From Bacillota bacterium (GTDB lineage: Bacteria; Bacillota; Sulfobacillia; Sulfobacillales; Sulfobacillaceae), in the NCBI GenBank assembly GCA_023511625.1, contig JAIMBD010000002.1, positions 124,001 to 188,000 on the forward strand: DNA of 64,000 nucleotides, read 5' to 3'. The notes below the pieces were generated by a model. That model worked only from the letters and a program-made list of their open reading frames with translations, had not been told where the DNA came from and made no database searches. A program made the translations under genes and the position numbers. Each line of letters begins with the position of its first letter. Within the stretch, counting starts at the first letter, position 1. This document shows, piece after piece, positions 1 through 7,687 of this stretch.

Positions 1-131
1 TCAAGGTGTTCGCGGATGCGGGCCACGCCTTCTTGGCGGACTACCGACCGAGCTACCGCGAAAAGGCGGCGTTTGAGCTGTGGCCGCAAATCGTCGCCTT
101 TTTCGAGCGCCACTTGGCTCCCGACGCATAA
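1..131 (+). CDS. Dienelactone hydrolase family protein, C-terminal end (partial)
   Basis: Only the last 42 residues are in the window, read from base 3 to the TAA at 129-131. The segment reads AGHAFLADYRPSYREKAAF and ends in a helix with WPQIVAFFERHL. The GHAF histidine followed by R/YREKAA and a final FFxxHL helix is the typical C-terminus of alpha/beta-hydrolases of the dienelactone hydrolase family, where this histidine completes the Cys/Ser-Asp-His triad. The gene starts before the window. It converges on recG and is followed by a strong hairpin. The substrate cannot be told from this fragment. Confidence 0.75.
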   Translation, partial: KVFADAGHAFLADYRPSYREKAAFELWPQIVAFFERHLAPDA

Positions 132-140
132 GCACGCGGC

Positions 141-175
141 GGCCCCCCGGCGCGACGCGCCGGGGGCCGTTTTTT
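141..175 (+). terminator. Rho-independent terminator after the hydrolase gene
   Basis: A GC-rich hairpin, with GGCCCCC(C)GGCGC pairing to GCGCCGGGGGCC around a GAC loop and one bulged C, is followed by six T (170-175). It lies ten bases after the hydrolase stop. The T-tract touches the recG stop codon (174-176), so the convergent genes share this boundary. Confidence 0.85.
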
Positions 176-2288
176 AATGCAGCACCTGACCCGGCAGGTC
201 GTCGAGCAGCGCCGCCTGCACCCACGCCCGGAGCAATCGGTGCGCGGGGTCTTCAAGTCTGGGGTCGGCCGCCAGGATGGACTGGGCCAGGTCGCGGGCC
301 GCTTGAAGCCACTCAAGATCCTCAAGGGGCCGCGCTAACTGAAAACCGGCGATGCCGTGCTGGCGCAGCCCCAGGATCTCGCCTGGCCCGCGCTGGGCCA
401 GATCGCGTTCGGCCAACTCCAAGCCGTCCTGGGTCTCCACCATGGCCTGCAAGCGCGCCATCGCCTCTTCGCTGTCATTCTGGGCGATGAGGTAACAGGT
501 TCCCGGGGCGTGGCCCCGACCGACGCGGCCCCGCAGCTGGTGCAACTGCGCGAGGCCAAATCGGTCGGCATTTTCGATCACCATCACGGTCGCGTTGGGG
601 ACGTCGACGCCCACCTCGATGATGCTGGTCGCCACCAAGACATCGATCTCATGGCGGCGAAAGGCCTGCATGGTGCGCGCCTTCGCGTCCAACGGCAACT
701 GGCCGTGGAGAAGCCCCACCCGCCAGCCCTGCACCTTCTGCATCCCCGCCGCCAGCGCTTGGGCTGCCTTGGCCGCCGTACCCTCCTCGTCGGCGGTAAC
801 CCGCGGGCAGACCACATAGGCTTGGTGCCCTTGACGCACCGCCTTCCACACCGCCGCGTACGCCTCCCGCCGCTGGTCGCGGCCCAAAAGCACCGTCTTC
901 ACCGGCTTTCGCCCCGGCGGGAGCCCGACGATGCGAGACAGGTCTAAGTCGCCGTAGATGGTCAACGCCAGCGTGCGGGGAATAGGGGTCGCAGTCATCA
1001 CCAAAAGGTCGGGATACGCCCCTTTGGCCGAAAGCCGTGCCCGCTGCCTGACGCCAAACCGGTGTTGTTCGTCCACCACAATGAGGCCCAAATCGGCAAA
1101 TCGCACCTGGTCCGAGAGCAACGCCTGGGTTCCCACCACCACCTTCAGTCGCCCACTGGCCAGCTCCTCCCGCACAGCGCCGGCGCCGCGTTCCTGCCCG
1201 CTGAGAAAGCCGACCTTCACTCCAAGCCCTTCCAGCTGATCCCGCAAGACGTGATAATGCTGCTCAGCCAAAAGTTCCGTCGGAGCCATGAAGGCCACCT
1301 GGTGGCCGCCGTCGACGCCGGCCGCCAAAGCCAACAAAGCCAAGGTGGTCTTGCCAGACCCCACCTCTCCCTGCAGCAGCCGGGCCATGGGCCTCGGTGC
1401 CACCAGGTCTTGCCGAATTTCCTCCCAGGCCGCGCGTTGCCCGGGCGTCAAGTCGTAGGGCAACGTCTGCCATACCCCGCGCGACACCGGTCCATCCGGG
1501 TCTTGCCGTACGCCATCGCCGGATGGCGCCCGGCCCGACCGCCACCGCACTGCCAACGCCACGCGCAGAAACTCATCGAACACCAATCGCCGACGTGCCG
1601 CCTCCCACTGCTCCCGGCCCCGAGGAAAGTGCAGGTGCCGCAACGCCCACCCTCGCTCCGGCAGCTGATACCGCCGCCGGACCCATTCCGGCAGCGGATC
1701 GGAAGCTACGGCCGAAAGGCGCGGGATCCATTCGCGCATCAGTTGCAGGATCCACCGCGGCTTGAGGTCCTGGGTAGTCGGATAAACCGGGATGAGGCCC
1801 AATTCCGGGCTCTCGCCCGGCTCTAACACCGCGTGGTCCGGATGGGCCATGGAGTAGCCGCGCCCCCGCCACTCCACGCGTCCCGCCAAAAGAACGGTCC
1901 GCCCCACGGCAAAGACTGGGCGCAGCCGATCGGCGTGAAAGAAATACGCCGTCAAGGTGCCGGTCCCATCGTTGACCAACACCCGCAAAAGCCCCTGGCC
2001 GGTAGCGCGCGGCTCGAAGTGGGCCACCGTCACCCGGCCCACCACTGCCGCCTCTTCGCCCGGCTTTAAGTCCGCGATGGAGCATAGCCGGGTGCGGTCC
2101 TGATGCCGGCGGGGCCACAGCGTCAGGAGGTCTTCCACCCGCTCTACGCCCAAGCGGCGCAGCGCAGCGCCCCGCCGGCGCCCGATGCCGGGAATGCGTT
2201 CGATGGGGTCCCCCAGTGCCCAAAAGTGTCCGTTGGCTGTGCCTGCCCCGGTCGGCGCGGCCGGTGGCGCCTGCTTTGGTCCCGTCAT
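174..2288 (-). CDS. recG: ATP-dependent DNA helicase RecG
   Basis: 704 residues. RecG remodels stalled replication forks and Holliday junctions. An N-terminal wedge/OB domain (about residues 20-240) has the HhH-like segment IERIPGIGRRRGAALRRLG. Superfamily 2 helicase domains follow, with Walker A GEVGSGKTT, the DEQH box VVDEQHRFG, motif III TATPIPRT and motif VI QLRGRVGRG. The start is the ATG at 2288, whose ATGA overlaps the stop of the upstream asp23 gene, so translation is probably coupled. A longer frame upstream only reads through asp23. In B. subtilis fakA and sdaAB/sdaAA lie between asp23 and recG; here nothing does. Confidence 0.97.
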   Translation of the reverse strand: MTGPKQAPPAAPTGAGTANGHFWALGDPIERIPGIGRRRGAALRRLGVERVEDLLTLWPRRHQDRTRLCSIADLKPGEEAAVVGRVTVAHFEPRATGQGLLRVLVNDGTGTLTAYFFHADRLRPVFAVGRTVLLAGRVEWRGRGYSMAHPDHAVLEPGESPELGLIPVYPTTQDLKPRWILQLMREWIPRLSAVASDPLPEWVRRRYQLPERGWALRHLHFPRGREQWEAARRRLVFDEFLRVALAVRWRSGRAPSGDGVRQDPDGPVSRGVWQTLPYDLTPGQRAAWEEIRQDLVAPRPMARLLQGEVGSGKTTLALLALAAGVDGGHQVAFMAPTELLAEQHYHVLRDQLEGLGVKVGFLSGQERGAGAVREELASGRLKVVVGTQALLSDQVRFADLGLIVVDEQHRFGVRQRARLSAKGAYPDLLVMTATPIPRTLALTIYGDLDLSRIVGLPPGRKPVKTVLLGRDQRREAYAAVWKAVRQGHQAYVVCPRVTADEEGTAAKAAQALAAGMQKVQGWRVGLLHGQLPLDAKARTMQAFRRHEIDVLVATSIIEVGVDVPNATVMVIENADRFGLAQLHQLRGRVGRGHAPGTCYLIAQNDSEEAMARLQAMVETQDGLELAERDLAQRGPGEILGLRQHGIAGFQLARPLEDLEWLQAARDLAQSILAADPRLEDPAHRLLRAWVQAALLDDLPGQVLH

Positions 2289-2659
2289 TCGCTGCGACTG
2301 CCTCCGGAGGCCATCACGGCTGGACCCAGGTAGACGTCGGTCACGTGCACCACCACCTCGCACGGACCTTGGCCCACAGCGCGCTGAAAGGCCTCCTCGA
2401 CCGTTCGCCCCACCACCCGCCCGATCTCAACCATCCGCTGACCGTATTCCACCGCCACATGCAGGTGCACCCTGGCCCCGGCCGCAGTCTCCTCCACCGT
2501 GACGGCTTGACCCTCGCCTCGCTGCAAAAGGCCCCGCACACCGCCTTCCCCAGGAGCCAGGCGAAACCCGGTGGCCACGCGCGCCACGGCGTCGGCCGCC
2601 AACTCGGCCAGCACCTCCGGATGCACCGCCAACTTGCCCCATCCGGTTTCGGTCTCCAT
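2285..2659 (-). CDS. Asp23/Gls24 family envelope stress protein
   Basis: 124 residues. It has the Asp23/Gls24 (YloU) pattern: an N-terminal GKLAVHPEVLAELAADAV segment, a central VHLHVAVEYGQRMVEIGR strand-helix, and a C-terminal VVHVTDVYLG strand. Members are small cytoplasmic or membrane-attached proteins linked to alkaline or envelope stress, with poorly defined biochemistry. The position next to rpmB (divergent) and before recG matches yloU of B. subtilis. Its stop overlaps the recG start by ATGA. The ATG follows a GGAGTGGAGGGACG leader that contains a usable ribosome-binding site. Confidence 0.9.
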   Translation of the reverse strand: METETGWGKLAVHPEVLAELAADAVARVATGFRLAPGEGGVRGLLQRGEGQAVTVEETAAGARVHLHVAVEYGQRMVEIGRVVGRTVEEAFQRAVGQGPCEVVVHVTDVYLGPAVMASGGSRSE

Positions 2660-2678
2660 CGTCCCTCCACTCCTCGCC

Positions 2679-2707
2679 TTGTCAGCCGCTGCGATCTATG
2701 CTACCAT
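2679..2707 (+). promoter_or_regulatory. Sigma-A promoter of rpmB, extended -10
   Basis: The -35 box TTGTCA (2679-2684) is separated by 17 bases from the -10 box TACCAT (2702-2707), which is preceded by TGC, giving an extended -10. Transcription should start about 2714, leaving a short leader with the AGGAGGAG ribosome site before the ATG at 2745. Confidence 0.7.
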
Positions 2708-2744
2708 ACCGGGGAATGTCGCCGCACCGAAGGAGGAGGCCGCC

Positions 2745-2936
2745 ATGGGGTACCATTGCGAGGTTTGCGACAAAAAGACGGTCCACGGGAACAACATCAG
2801 CCATTCTCACCGAAAGACCAAGCGCGTGTGGAAGCCCAACATCCAACACGTGCGGGTACGCGTGAACGGCGGAATTCGGTACATGTACGTCTGCACCCGC
2901 TGCCTTAGGTCGGGCAGGGTCAACCGCGCCATCTAA
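2745..2936 (+). CDS. rpmB: 50S ribosomal protein L28
   Basis: 63 residues, the normal bacterial L28 length. It shows the zinc-binding (C+) form: CEVC at residues 5-8 and CTRC at 50-53. Between them are typical L28 blocks such as GNNISHSHRKTKRVWKPNIQ and VRVNGGIRYMYVCTRC. L28 is a component of the large ribosomal subunit. The ATG at 2745 follows AGGAGGAG with good spacing; the open frame extends further upstream, but that part is not L28. The gene is monocistronic, with its own promoter and terminator, on the opposite strand from asp23 as in B. subtilis. Confidence 0.97.
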   Translation: MGYHCEVCDKKTVHGNNISHSHRKTKRVWKPNIQHVRVRVNGGIRYMYVCTRCLRSGRVNRAI

Positions 2937-2957
2937 GCCGAGTTGGCGCCCGACCCT

Positions 2958-2981
2958 AAGGAGCCGAAAGGCTCCTTTTTT
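2958..2981 (+). terminator. Rho-independent terminator of rpmB
   Basis: Perfect 8-bp stem AAGGAGCC/GGCTCCTT with a GAAA tetraloop, followed by a T-run to 2981. It lies 21 bases after the rpmB stop. Confidence 0.93.
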
Positions 2982-3004
2982 GTCGGGAAATCCCTTCCCC
3001 CGCC

Positions 3005-3925
3005 CTACTGGGAACGGTTGGCCCCCTCGCGCCACAACGCTTCCAATTCGGCCTCCGAAAAGCGGTACCGGCGGCGGCAGTAGTGACAGGTGACCTCCGC
3101 GCCGTGCTGCTCGTGGGCCAAGGCCTGAAGCTCCTCAGGGGGGAGGTGGGCCAAGAGCGCAAGGCTCCGGCGTCGGCTGCATTGGCAGCGGAAACGCAAG
3201 GGTTCCCGCTCGAGCCAGTGGATCGGTTCGGGCAGCACGGACCGAATCAAGTCTTCGCCAGTAGCCCCCTCCGCAATGCGATGACTCAAATGCTGGAGGC
3301 CCAAAAACCGCTCGGCCACGGCCTCGCGCTCGGCTTCGCTGCCGGGCAGCGCCTGCACCACCACACCGCCGGAAGCGGTCACGGTCCCGTCGGTTCCCAC
3401 CAACACCCCTACCGCCACGGCGCTTGGCACTTGTACCGACTGCCAGTAATAGTGCGCCAAGTCCTCCCCGATCTCCCCGGTGACCAACGGGACCTCACTT
3501 TGGTACCGCGCCCCGCCGGCATCTTCGAACCACACCCGGAACGCGCCCTGTCGCCCGATGGCTTGTCCCACCGCCAATTTGCCGTCGGAGCGGAGCGGCA
3601 GGTCCACCTCAGGGTGCTGCACCCGCGCCCGCACCCACTGCTCGCCCCCAACCTGGCGAATCTCCGCTGCCACCAATCCCAGCGGCCCGTCGCCGTCCAG
3701 TTGCACCTCAAGTCGAAACGCCTCTTTCACGTCGGCGCCCAACAGGGCTGCCGCAGACAACGCGCGCCCCATGGCGGCTGCAGCCACCGGGCTTGCGCGA
3801 TGGACGCGCTGGGCGGCCCGCGCCGCCTCGGTGGTGATGACCGCGACGGCGCGCAAGGCGCCGTCGGCCCATGTGGCACGGATGCGATAATCCGTCTCCC
3901 TCGCCTCCCGTGGTGAAAACCTCAA
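3005..3925 (-). CDS. hslO: Redox-regulated chaperonin Hsp33
   Basis: 306 residues. Hsp33 is a cytoplasmic holdase switched on by oxidation of four zinc-binding cysteines. Here they are CQC near residue 247 and CHYC near residue 282, the family pattern CxC-(about 30)-CxxC. Upstream are typical segments such as DYRIRATWADGALRAV and GKLAVGQAIGRQGAFRVWF. The annotated start is a TTG at 3925 whose TTGA overlaps the spoVM stop, suggesting coupling. Family members usually begin about ten residues later, near DYRIRAT. In that spot there is no ATG/GTG/TTG, although an internal GGGAGG lies eight bases before an ACG codon. Placement directly after spoVM is unusual. Confidence 0.95.
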   Translation of the reverse strand: MRFSPREARETDYRIRATWADGALRAVAVITTEAARAAQRVHRASPVAAAAMGRALSAAALLGADVKEAFRLEVQLDGDGPLGLVAAEIRQVGGEQWVRARVQHPEVDLPLRSDGKLAVGQAIGRQGAFRVWFEDAGGARYQSEVPLVTGEIGEDLAHYYWQSVQVPSAVAVGVLVGTDGTVTASGGVVVQALPGSEAEREAVAERFLGLQHLSHRIAEGATGEDLIRSVLPEPIHWLEREPLRFRCQCSRRRSLALLAHLPPEELQALAHEQHGAEVTCHYCRRRYRFSEAELEALWREGANRSQ

Positions 3926-4008
3926 CGCTTACCGCGCGCCCAAAACCCCACCACAAACTGCAGCACCTTGCCGACCAGGCGCGGTACCCGAACCACCGTA
4001 ATCCGCAT
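3922..4008 (-). CDS. spoVM: Stage V sporulation protein M-like peptide
   Basis: 28 residues, below usual gene-calling size. It aligns without gaps to B. subtilis SpoVM (26 residues): basic residue at 2 and 7, the helix-kinking proline at 9, a basic residue at 10, glycine at 13, then an amphipathic hydrophobic helix and a basic end (RVPRLVGKVLQFVV is the core). SpoVM marks the convex forespore membrane and anchors the SpoIVA coat basement layer. The position between rpe and rpmB is exactly that of B. subtilis spoVM. The ATG at 4008 follows AAAGGGGGCGG. Its TGA overlaps the hslO TTG start. Assignment rests on pattern plus synteny. Confidence 0.85.
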   Translation of the reverse strand: MRITVVRVPRLVGKVLQFVVGFWARGKR

Positions 4009-4028
4009 GCCGGTCCGCCCCCTTTCCC

Positions 4029-4247
4029 CTAGGCCGTGATCAGCCGCCAACCCAGCCAAATCAGGGCCGCCGCCGCCAAACAGGGACCGATGCCGGCCCA
4101 CACCAGCCACAGCCCTACTCCCACCGGCCACAGCCCCAGTGGCACCACCTTGATGGCCACGAAGGCTCCGGCTGCGATCAAGACCACCCCGATCACGCGC
4201 GCCCGCCCTCGGCCGCGCCCAGGCCATCGGGTCCGGCTGGTCCGCAT
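4029..4247 (-). CDS. Small membrane protein, unknown function
   Basis: 72 residues. A basic arginine-rich N-terminus (about 17 residues) is followed by two hydrophobic segments, around residues 18-45 (VIGVVLIAAGAFVAIKVV, LGLWPVGVGLW) and 50-70 (IGPCLAAAALIWLGWRLI). It is probably an inner-membrane hairpin. The ATG at 4247 follows GGAGGGATGGAGG. It lies between rpe and spoVM, 20 bases before spoVM, where B. subtilis has thiN. No family is recognised. Linkage to spoVM makes a sporulation or membrane role possible, but that is only context. Confidence 0.65.
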   Translation of the reverse strand: MRTSRTRWPGRGRGRARVIGVVLIAAGAFVAIKVVPLGLWPVGVGLWLVWAGIGPCLAAAALIWLGWRLITA

Positions 4248-4309
4248 CCTCCATCCCTCCGCTTCCTCCGTGTGGCGACATAGTACGGAGGAGGCAGGAC
4301 GGGTGACAC

Positions 4310-4948
4310 TCAGTTGCCGCGGATGGCTGCGATCGCCGCCAAGGGGTCGTCGGCGCCAAACACCGCCGAACCCGCCACAGCAATGTCCGCGCCAGCCAGG
4401 CGCACCGCCTGGGCAGTTTCCGGGTTGATGCCACCGTCGACGGCGATCAAGGGCCGCTCACGCGCGCCGCGCATCGCCGCGAGCCGCCGAATTTTTTCCA
4501 CCGCCCGCGGCCAGAACGCCTGCCCGGCAAACCCCGGGTTGACGCTCATGACCAGCACCAAGTCCACCTCAGGCAGGATGTCGATCAAGCACTCCACGGG
4601 CGTGGCCGGATTGAGCGCCACGCCGGCCAACGCGCCGAGGTCGCGGATGGCACTGACTACGCGCTCCAGGTGGGTGCAGGCTTCCCAGTGTACCGTGATC
4701 AAGTCTGCGCCCGCCCGTCGAAAATCGGCCAGGAAGCGCTCTGGCTCCGCCACCATCATATGCACGTCGAGAGGCAGTTCAGTCACCTTGCGAAGCGCCT
4801 CCACCACCATGGGCCCGATGGTCAGATTAGGTACAAACCGCCCATCCATGACGTCCACGTGCAACAGGTCGGCCCCTGGCGTCACCCGCGCCACCGATGC
4901 GGCCAACCGCGCAAAATCTGCCGACAAAATACTCGGCGCGACCTGCAT
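4310..4948 (-). CDS. rpe: Ribulose-phosphate 3-epimerase
   Basis: 212 residues, a TIM barrel that interconverts ribulose 5-phosphate and xylulose 5-phosphate in the pentose phosphate pathway. Seen: N-terminal VAPSILSADFARL, metal and catalytic segment LLHVDVMDGRFVPN, LDVHMMV, MSVNPGFAGQ and the phosphate-binding VDGGI. The ATG at 4948 follows AGGAAGGGGGAGAGCG. The open frame extends 35 residues upstream but that part overlaps rsgA and is not conserved. It follows rsgA by 25 bases, as in B. subtilis. Confidence 0.97.
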   Translation of the reverse strand: MQVAPSILSADFARLAASVARVTPGADLLHVDVMDGRFVPNLTIGPMVVEALRKVTELPLDVHMMVAEPERFLADFRRAGADLITVHWEACTHLERVVSAIRDLGALAGVALNPATPVECLIDILPEVDLVLVMSVNPGFAGQAFWPRAVEKIRRLAAMRGARERPLIAVDGGINPETAQAVRLAGADIAVAGSAVFGADDPLAAIAAIRGN

Positions 4949-4973
4949 CGCTCTCCCCCTTCCTGCCGCCGGT

Positions 4974-5843
4974 TCACTCCCACGGCACGTACCATTCTTC
5001 GAGCAAGCGGCAGTAACTGCGGTAGCGCACCGGGTCCAGATGGCCCGCCTCAACGGCTGCGCGCACCTCGCACCCCGGCTCGCTGAGATGCCAGCAGTCG
5101 GGGTAGCGGCAGCGCACCTGGGCGAACTCCGGAAAGCCCTCGAGAATCTGTCGACGCTCCCGCACGCGCAGCTGCAACTGGGTGTAGCCAGGACTGTCGG
5201 CCAACCACCAGGAACCGATGGGCCACAACCGTACCGTCCGCGTGGTCTGTCGGCCGCGCCCGATGCGGCTTAAGGATTGAGACAGAGTGGTGGCCTCCGG
5301 CACTGCGGCCCGGATCAGCGCCGATTTCCCCACCCCGCTTTCCCCCGTCAACACCCAGATCCCTTGCCGGGAGGAAGCCAACCAGGGGGCGATGCTGTCC
5401 GGATAGAGGGCCGAGACGGTCCAAACCCGGTAACCTGCCTGCCGGTACACTGCCGCCACAGCGTCCACCGGCGCCGGGTCGGGTTCGAGGTCTACTTTGT
5501 TGATGATGACCTCTGCCTGCAGCCCATGAATGTGCGCCATGACCAACCGCTTGTCCAGAAGTTCCCGGTTGCCGCGCGGTTCGTGGAGGCTGAACACCGC
5601 GAACAGTCCGGTGACGTTGGCCAGAGGCGGACGCACCAGCCGGTTTTGGCGCGGCAACACCTCCGCCACCACTGCCTCGTCGCCCTCCAACCGATACCGC
5701 ACCCGGTCGCCCACCACCAGTTCGCCGACTTGATGGCGCACTCGCCCTTGTATCCACCCGCGATAGGTCTTCCCTTCGGGGTCGGCGACAGTGGGCCGGT
5801 TGGCTTCGAGGCCGATCACCAATCCTTCGCGGAAGGCGCTCAC
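4974..5843 (-). CDS. rsgA: Small ribosomal subunit biogenesis GTPase RsgA (CpgA/YloQ)
   Basis: 289 residues. This circularly permuted GTPase assists late 30S maturation. Order seen: an OB-fold N-domain (VIGLEANRPTVADPEGK...), then G4 INKVD, G1 GESGVGKS, G3 DSPGYTQL, and a C-terminal zinc finger with CRYPDCWHLSEPGC. The GTG at 5843 forms GTGA with the prkC stop, so the two genes are likely coupled. The longer frame upstream runs inside prkC and is rejected. The prpC-prkC-rsgA order is the conserved phosphatase-kinase-GTPase module; RsgA/CpgA is a PrkC substrate in B. subtilis. Confidence 0.97.
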   Translation of the reverse strand: MSAFREGLVIGLEANRPTVADPEGKTYRGWIQGRVRHQVGELVVGDRVRYRLEGDEAVVAEVLPRQNRLVRPPLANVTGLFAVFSLHEPRGNRELLDKRLVMAHIHGLQAEVIINKVDLEPDPAPVDAVAAVYRQAGYRVWTVSALYPDSIAPWLASSRQGIWVLTGESGVGKSALIRAAVPEATTLSQSLSRIGRGRQTTRTVRLWPIGSWWLADSPGYTQLQLRVRERRQILEGFPEFAQVRCRYPDCWHLSEPGCEVRAAVEAGHLDPVRYRSYCRLLEEWYVPWE

Positions 5844-7687
5844 GGCTGACCCGGAGCCGGCGTAGGCGCCGCCGATGGCTGGCCCGACCCCAGATTCACC
5901 ACCGTTTGCTGTTGCCCGTTGAGGTAGGTCGTCACCTGGGCGGAGGTTCCGTACCACGTGAACGGAATCCGCACCGTCACCCCCGGATTCACTGCTTGAT
6001 AAATCACCTCTTCATTGCCGGCGTTGTCGGTTACGACCACCTTGAGCAGCGACGCCGGTGGCACGCTGGCCGGAATGGTCCAGGTAGGCTCGGCCCGATT
6101 GGCGGGCTGATGCGCACTGGCGGGACTTGGCCCCTGGGAGACCCATACCTGGACCTGGGGCGTGCCATGCAGAATCTGGTACGGCATCGGATTTTGGTCG
6201 ATGATGGTGTTCACCGGCTGGGTGCTGTACGTGGCGATAGGTGCCGAAAGCGTCAGGTTCATCCCGGCAAGCTCGCCCGTGGCTTGCGCTACCGTCATCC
6301 CGACCAAGTTGGGCATGGTCACCTGCGTCGCCGGCTGTCCCTGCGAGACCGTCAGATGCACCGTGGTCCCCACGGCGACCGACCGGTTGGGCAACGGCGT
6401 TTGCGCCACCACCTGACCCGCAGGCGCGGGATTGGTCACGCGGGTCACGGCCGTCTTGAGCCCAAGCGTGGCCAACGCACTTTGCGCCTGGGCCAAGTCT
6501 TCGCCCGTCAGGTCTGGCAGCACCACGGTAAACGGTCCAGAACTTAAGACCAGCGCCACCGTTTGGTGCGCCTTGATGGTGGACCCGGGAGGGGGCGTCT
6601 CGTACAGTACTCGTCCCTTGGCCACTTGGTTGGAGGGCGACTGGCCGGCCACAGTGGCGCCCAATCCCAGTCCCGCCAACCGCGCCTGGGCCTGTCGCAG
6701 GGAAAGCCCCCGCACGTCGGGCACGACCACCGTCGGCACCGCAAGCCAGCGCGAGAACGCCCACCCGCCGGCCGCCAGAGCCACCACCAACGCCCCCAGC
6801 GCCACGGCCCACCCCCAGCGCCGCCGCTGCCCCCGGCGCCCGGCGCGGGCCTCGCGGGTCCGCGGTCCCTCCTCGCCAAACCCGTCTAGCGCGCGGCGGA
6901 AACTGAGCGCAGTCTGGAACCGATCGGCAGGGTCCTTGGCCAAGGCCCGTTCCACCGCCGCTGCCAGCCCGGCCGGAACCTCTGGCCTGAGGCTACGCAC
7001 GTCCGGGGCCGCATCTTGCAGGTGCTTGATGGCCACGCCAATGGCGCTCTCGCCCTCGAACGGCAGCCGCCCGGTCAGCATCTCGAACAGCACCACGCCC
7101 ACGGAGTACAGGTCGGATTGGGCGCTGACCATCCGACCGCGCGCCTGTTCGGGACTGAAATACTGCACCGTTCCCAACAACGAGCCGGTGTTGACCAAGG
7201 TGCCGGTGGCGGCGGCGTAGGCGATGCCGAAATCGGCGACCTTCACCGTGCCATCCTCGCTGAGGAGGATGTTTTGCGGCTTGATGTCGCGGTGCACCAA
7301 TCCGCGGCGATGGGCAGCAGCCAAGCCATCCAGCACCTGTTGGGCGATGGCTACCGCTTCTGCCACCGGCAAGGCCCCTTCCCGGTCCAGTTTGGCCCGC
7401 AGGGTCTCCCCCGCCACCAATTCCATGACGATGTAGTGGAGGTCTGGCTCCTCCTTGCCCACGTCGTACACCTGTACCACGTGGGGATGAACCAACGACG
7501 CCGACGCCCGCGCCTCCTGGTCGAATCGGCGCACCACCTCCTCGTCCTCCGCCCATTGATGCTTCAGGATCTTCACTGCCACCAGGCGGCGCAAGGTGAG
7601 ATCCCGTGCGCGGTAGACTAAGGACATGCCGCCCGTTCCGATACGCTCCAAGATTTCATACCGGCCCCCCAGCACCTTACCGACCAT
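5840..7687 (-). CDS. prkC: PASTA-domain serine/threonine protein kinase PrkC
   Basis: 615 residues. Cytoplasmic kinase domain (about 10-270) with glycine loop GTGGMSLVYRARD, lysine in VAVKILK, catalytic loop HRDIKPQNILL, DFG and SPEQ. A basic juxtamembrane stretch and one membrane segment (about 290-312, WAVALGALVVALAAGGWAF) lead to three extracellular PASTA repeats (VVPDVRGLS, VLPDLTGED, TMPNLVGMT) and a C-terminal Ig-like segment. In the family PASTA repeats bind muropeptides and signal cell-wall growth or spore germination. It overlaps prpC by 11 bases and rsgA by four. It should be dephosphorylated by the neighbouring PrpC. Confidence 0.97.
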   Translation of the reverse strand: MVGKVLGGRYEILERIGTGGMSLVYRARDLTLRRLVAVKILKHQWAEDEEVVRRFDQEARASASLVHPHVVQVYDVGKEEPDLHYIVMELVAGETLRAKLDREGALPVAEAVAIAQQVLDGLAAAHRRGLVHRDIKPQNILLSEDGTVKVADFGIAYAAATGTLVNTGSLLGTVQYFSPEQARGRMVSAQSDLYSVGVVLFEMLTGRLPFEGESAIGVAIKHLQDAAPDVRSLRPEVPAGLAAAVERALAKDPADRFQTALSFRRALDGFGEEGPRTREARAGRRGQRRRWGWAVALGALVVALAAGGWAFSRWLAVPTVVVPDVRGLSLRQAQARLAGLGLGATVAGQSPSNQVAKGRVLYETPPPGSTIKAHQTVALVLSSGPFTVVLPDLTGEDLAQAQSALATLGLKTAVTRVTNPAPAGQVVAQTPLPNRSVAVGTTVHLTVSQGQPATQVTMPNLVGMTVAQATGELAGMNLTLSAPIATYSTQPVNTIIDQNPMPYQILHGTPQVQVWVSQGPSPASAHQPANRAEPTWTIPASVPPASLLKVVVTDNAGNEEVIYQAVNPGVTVRIPFTWYGTSAQVTTYLNGQQQTVVNLGSGQPSAAPTPAPGQP

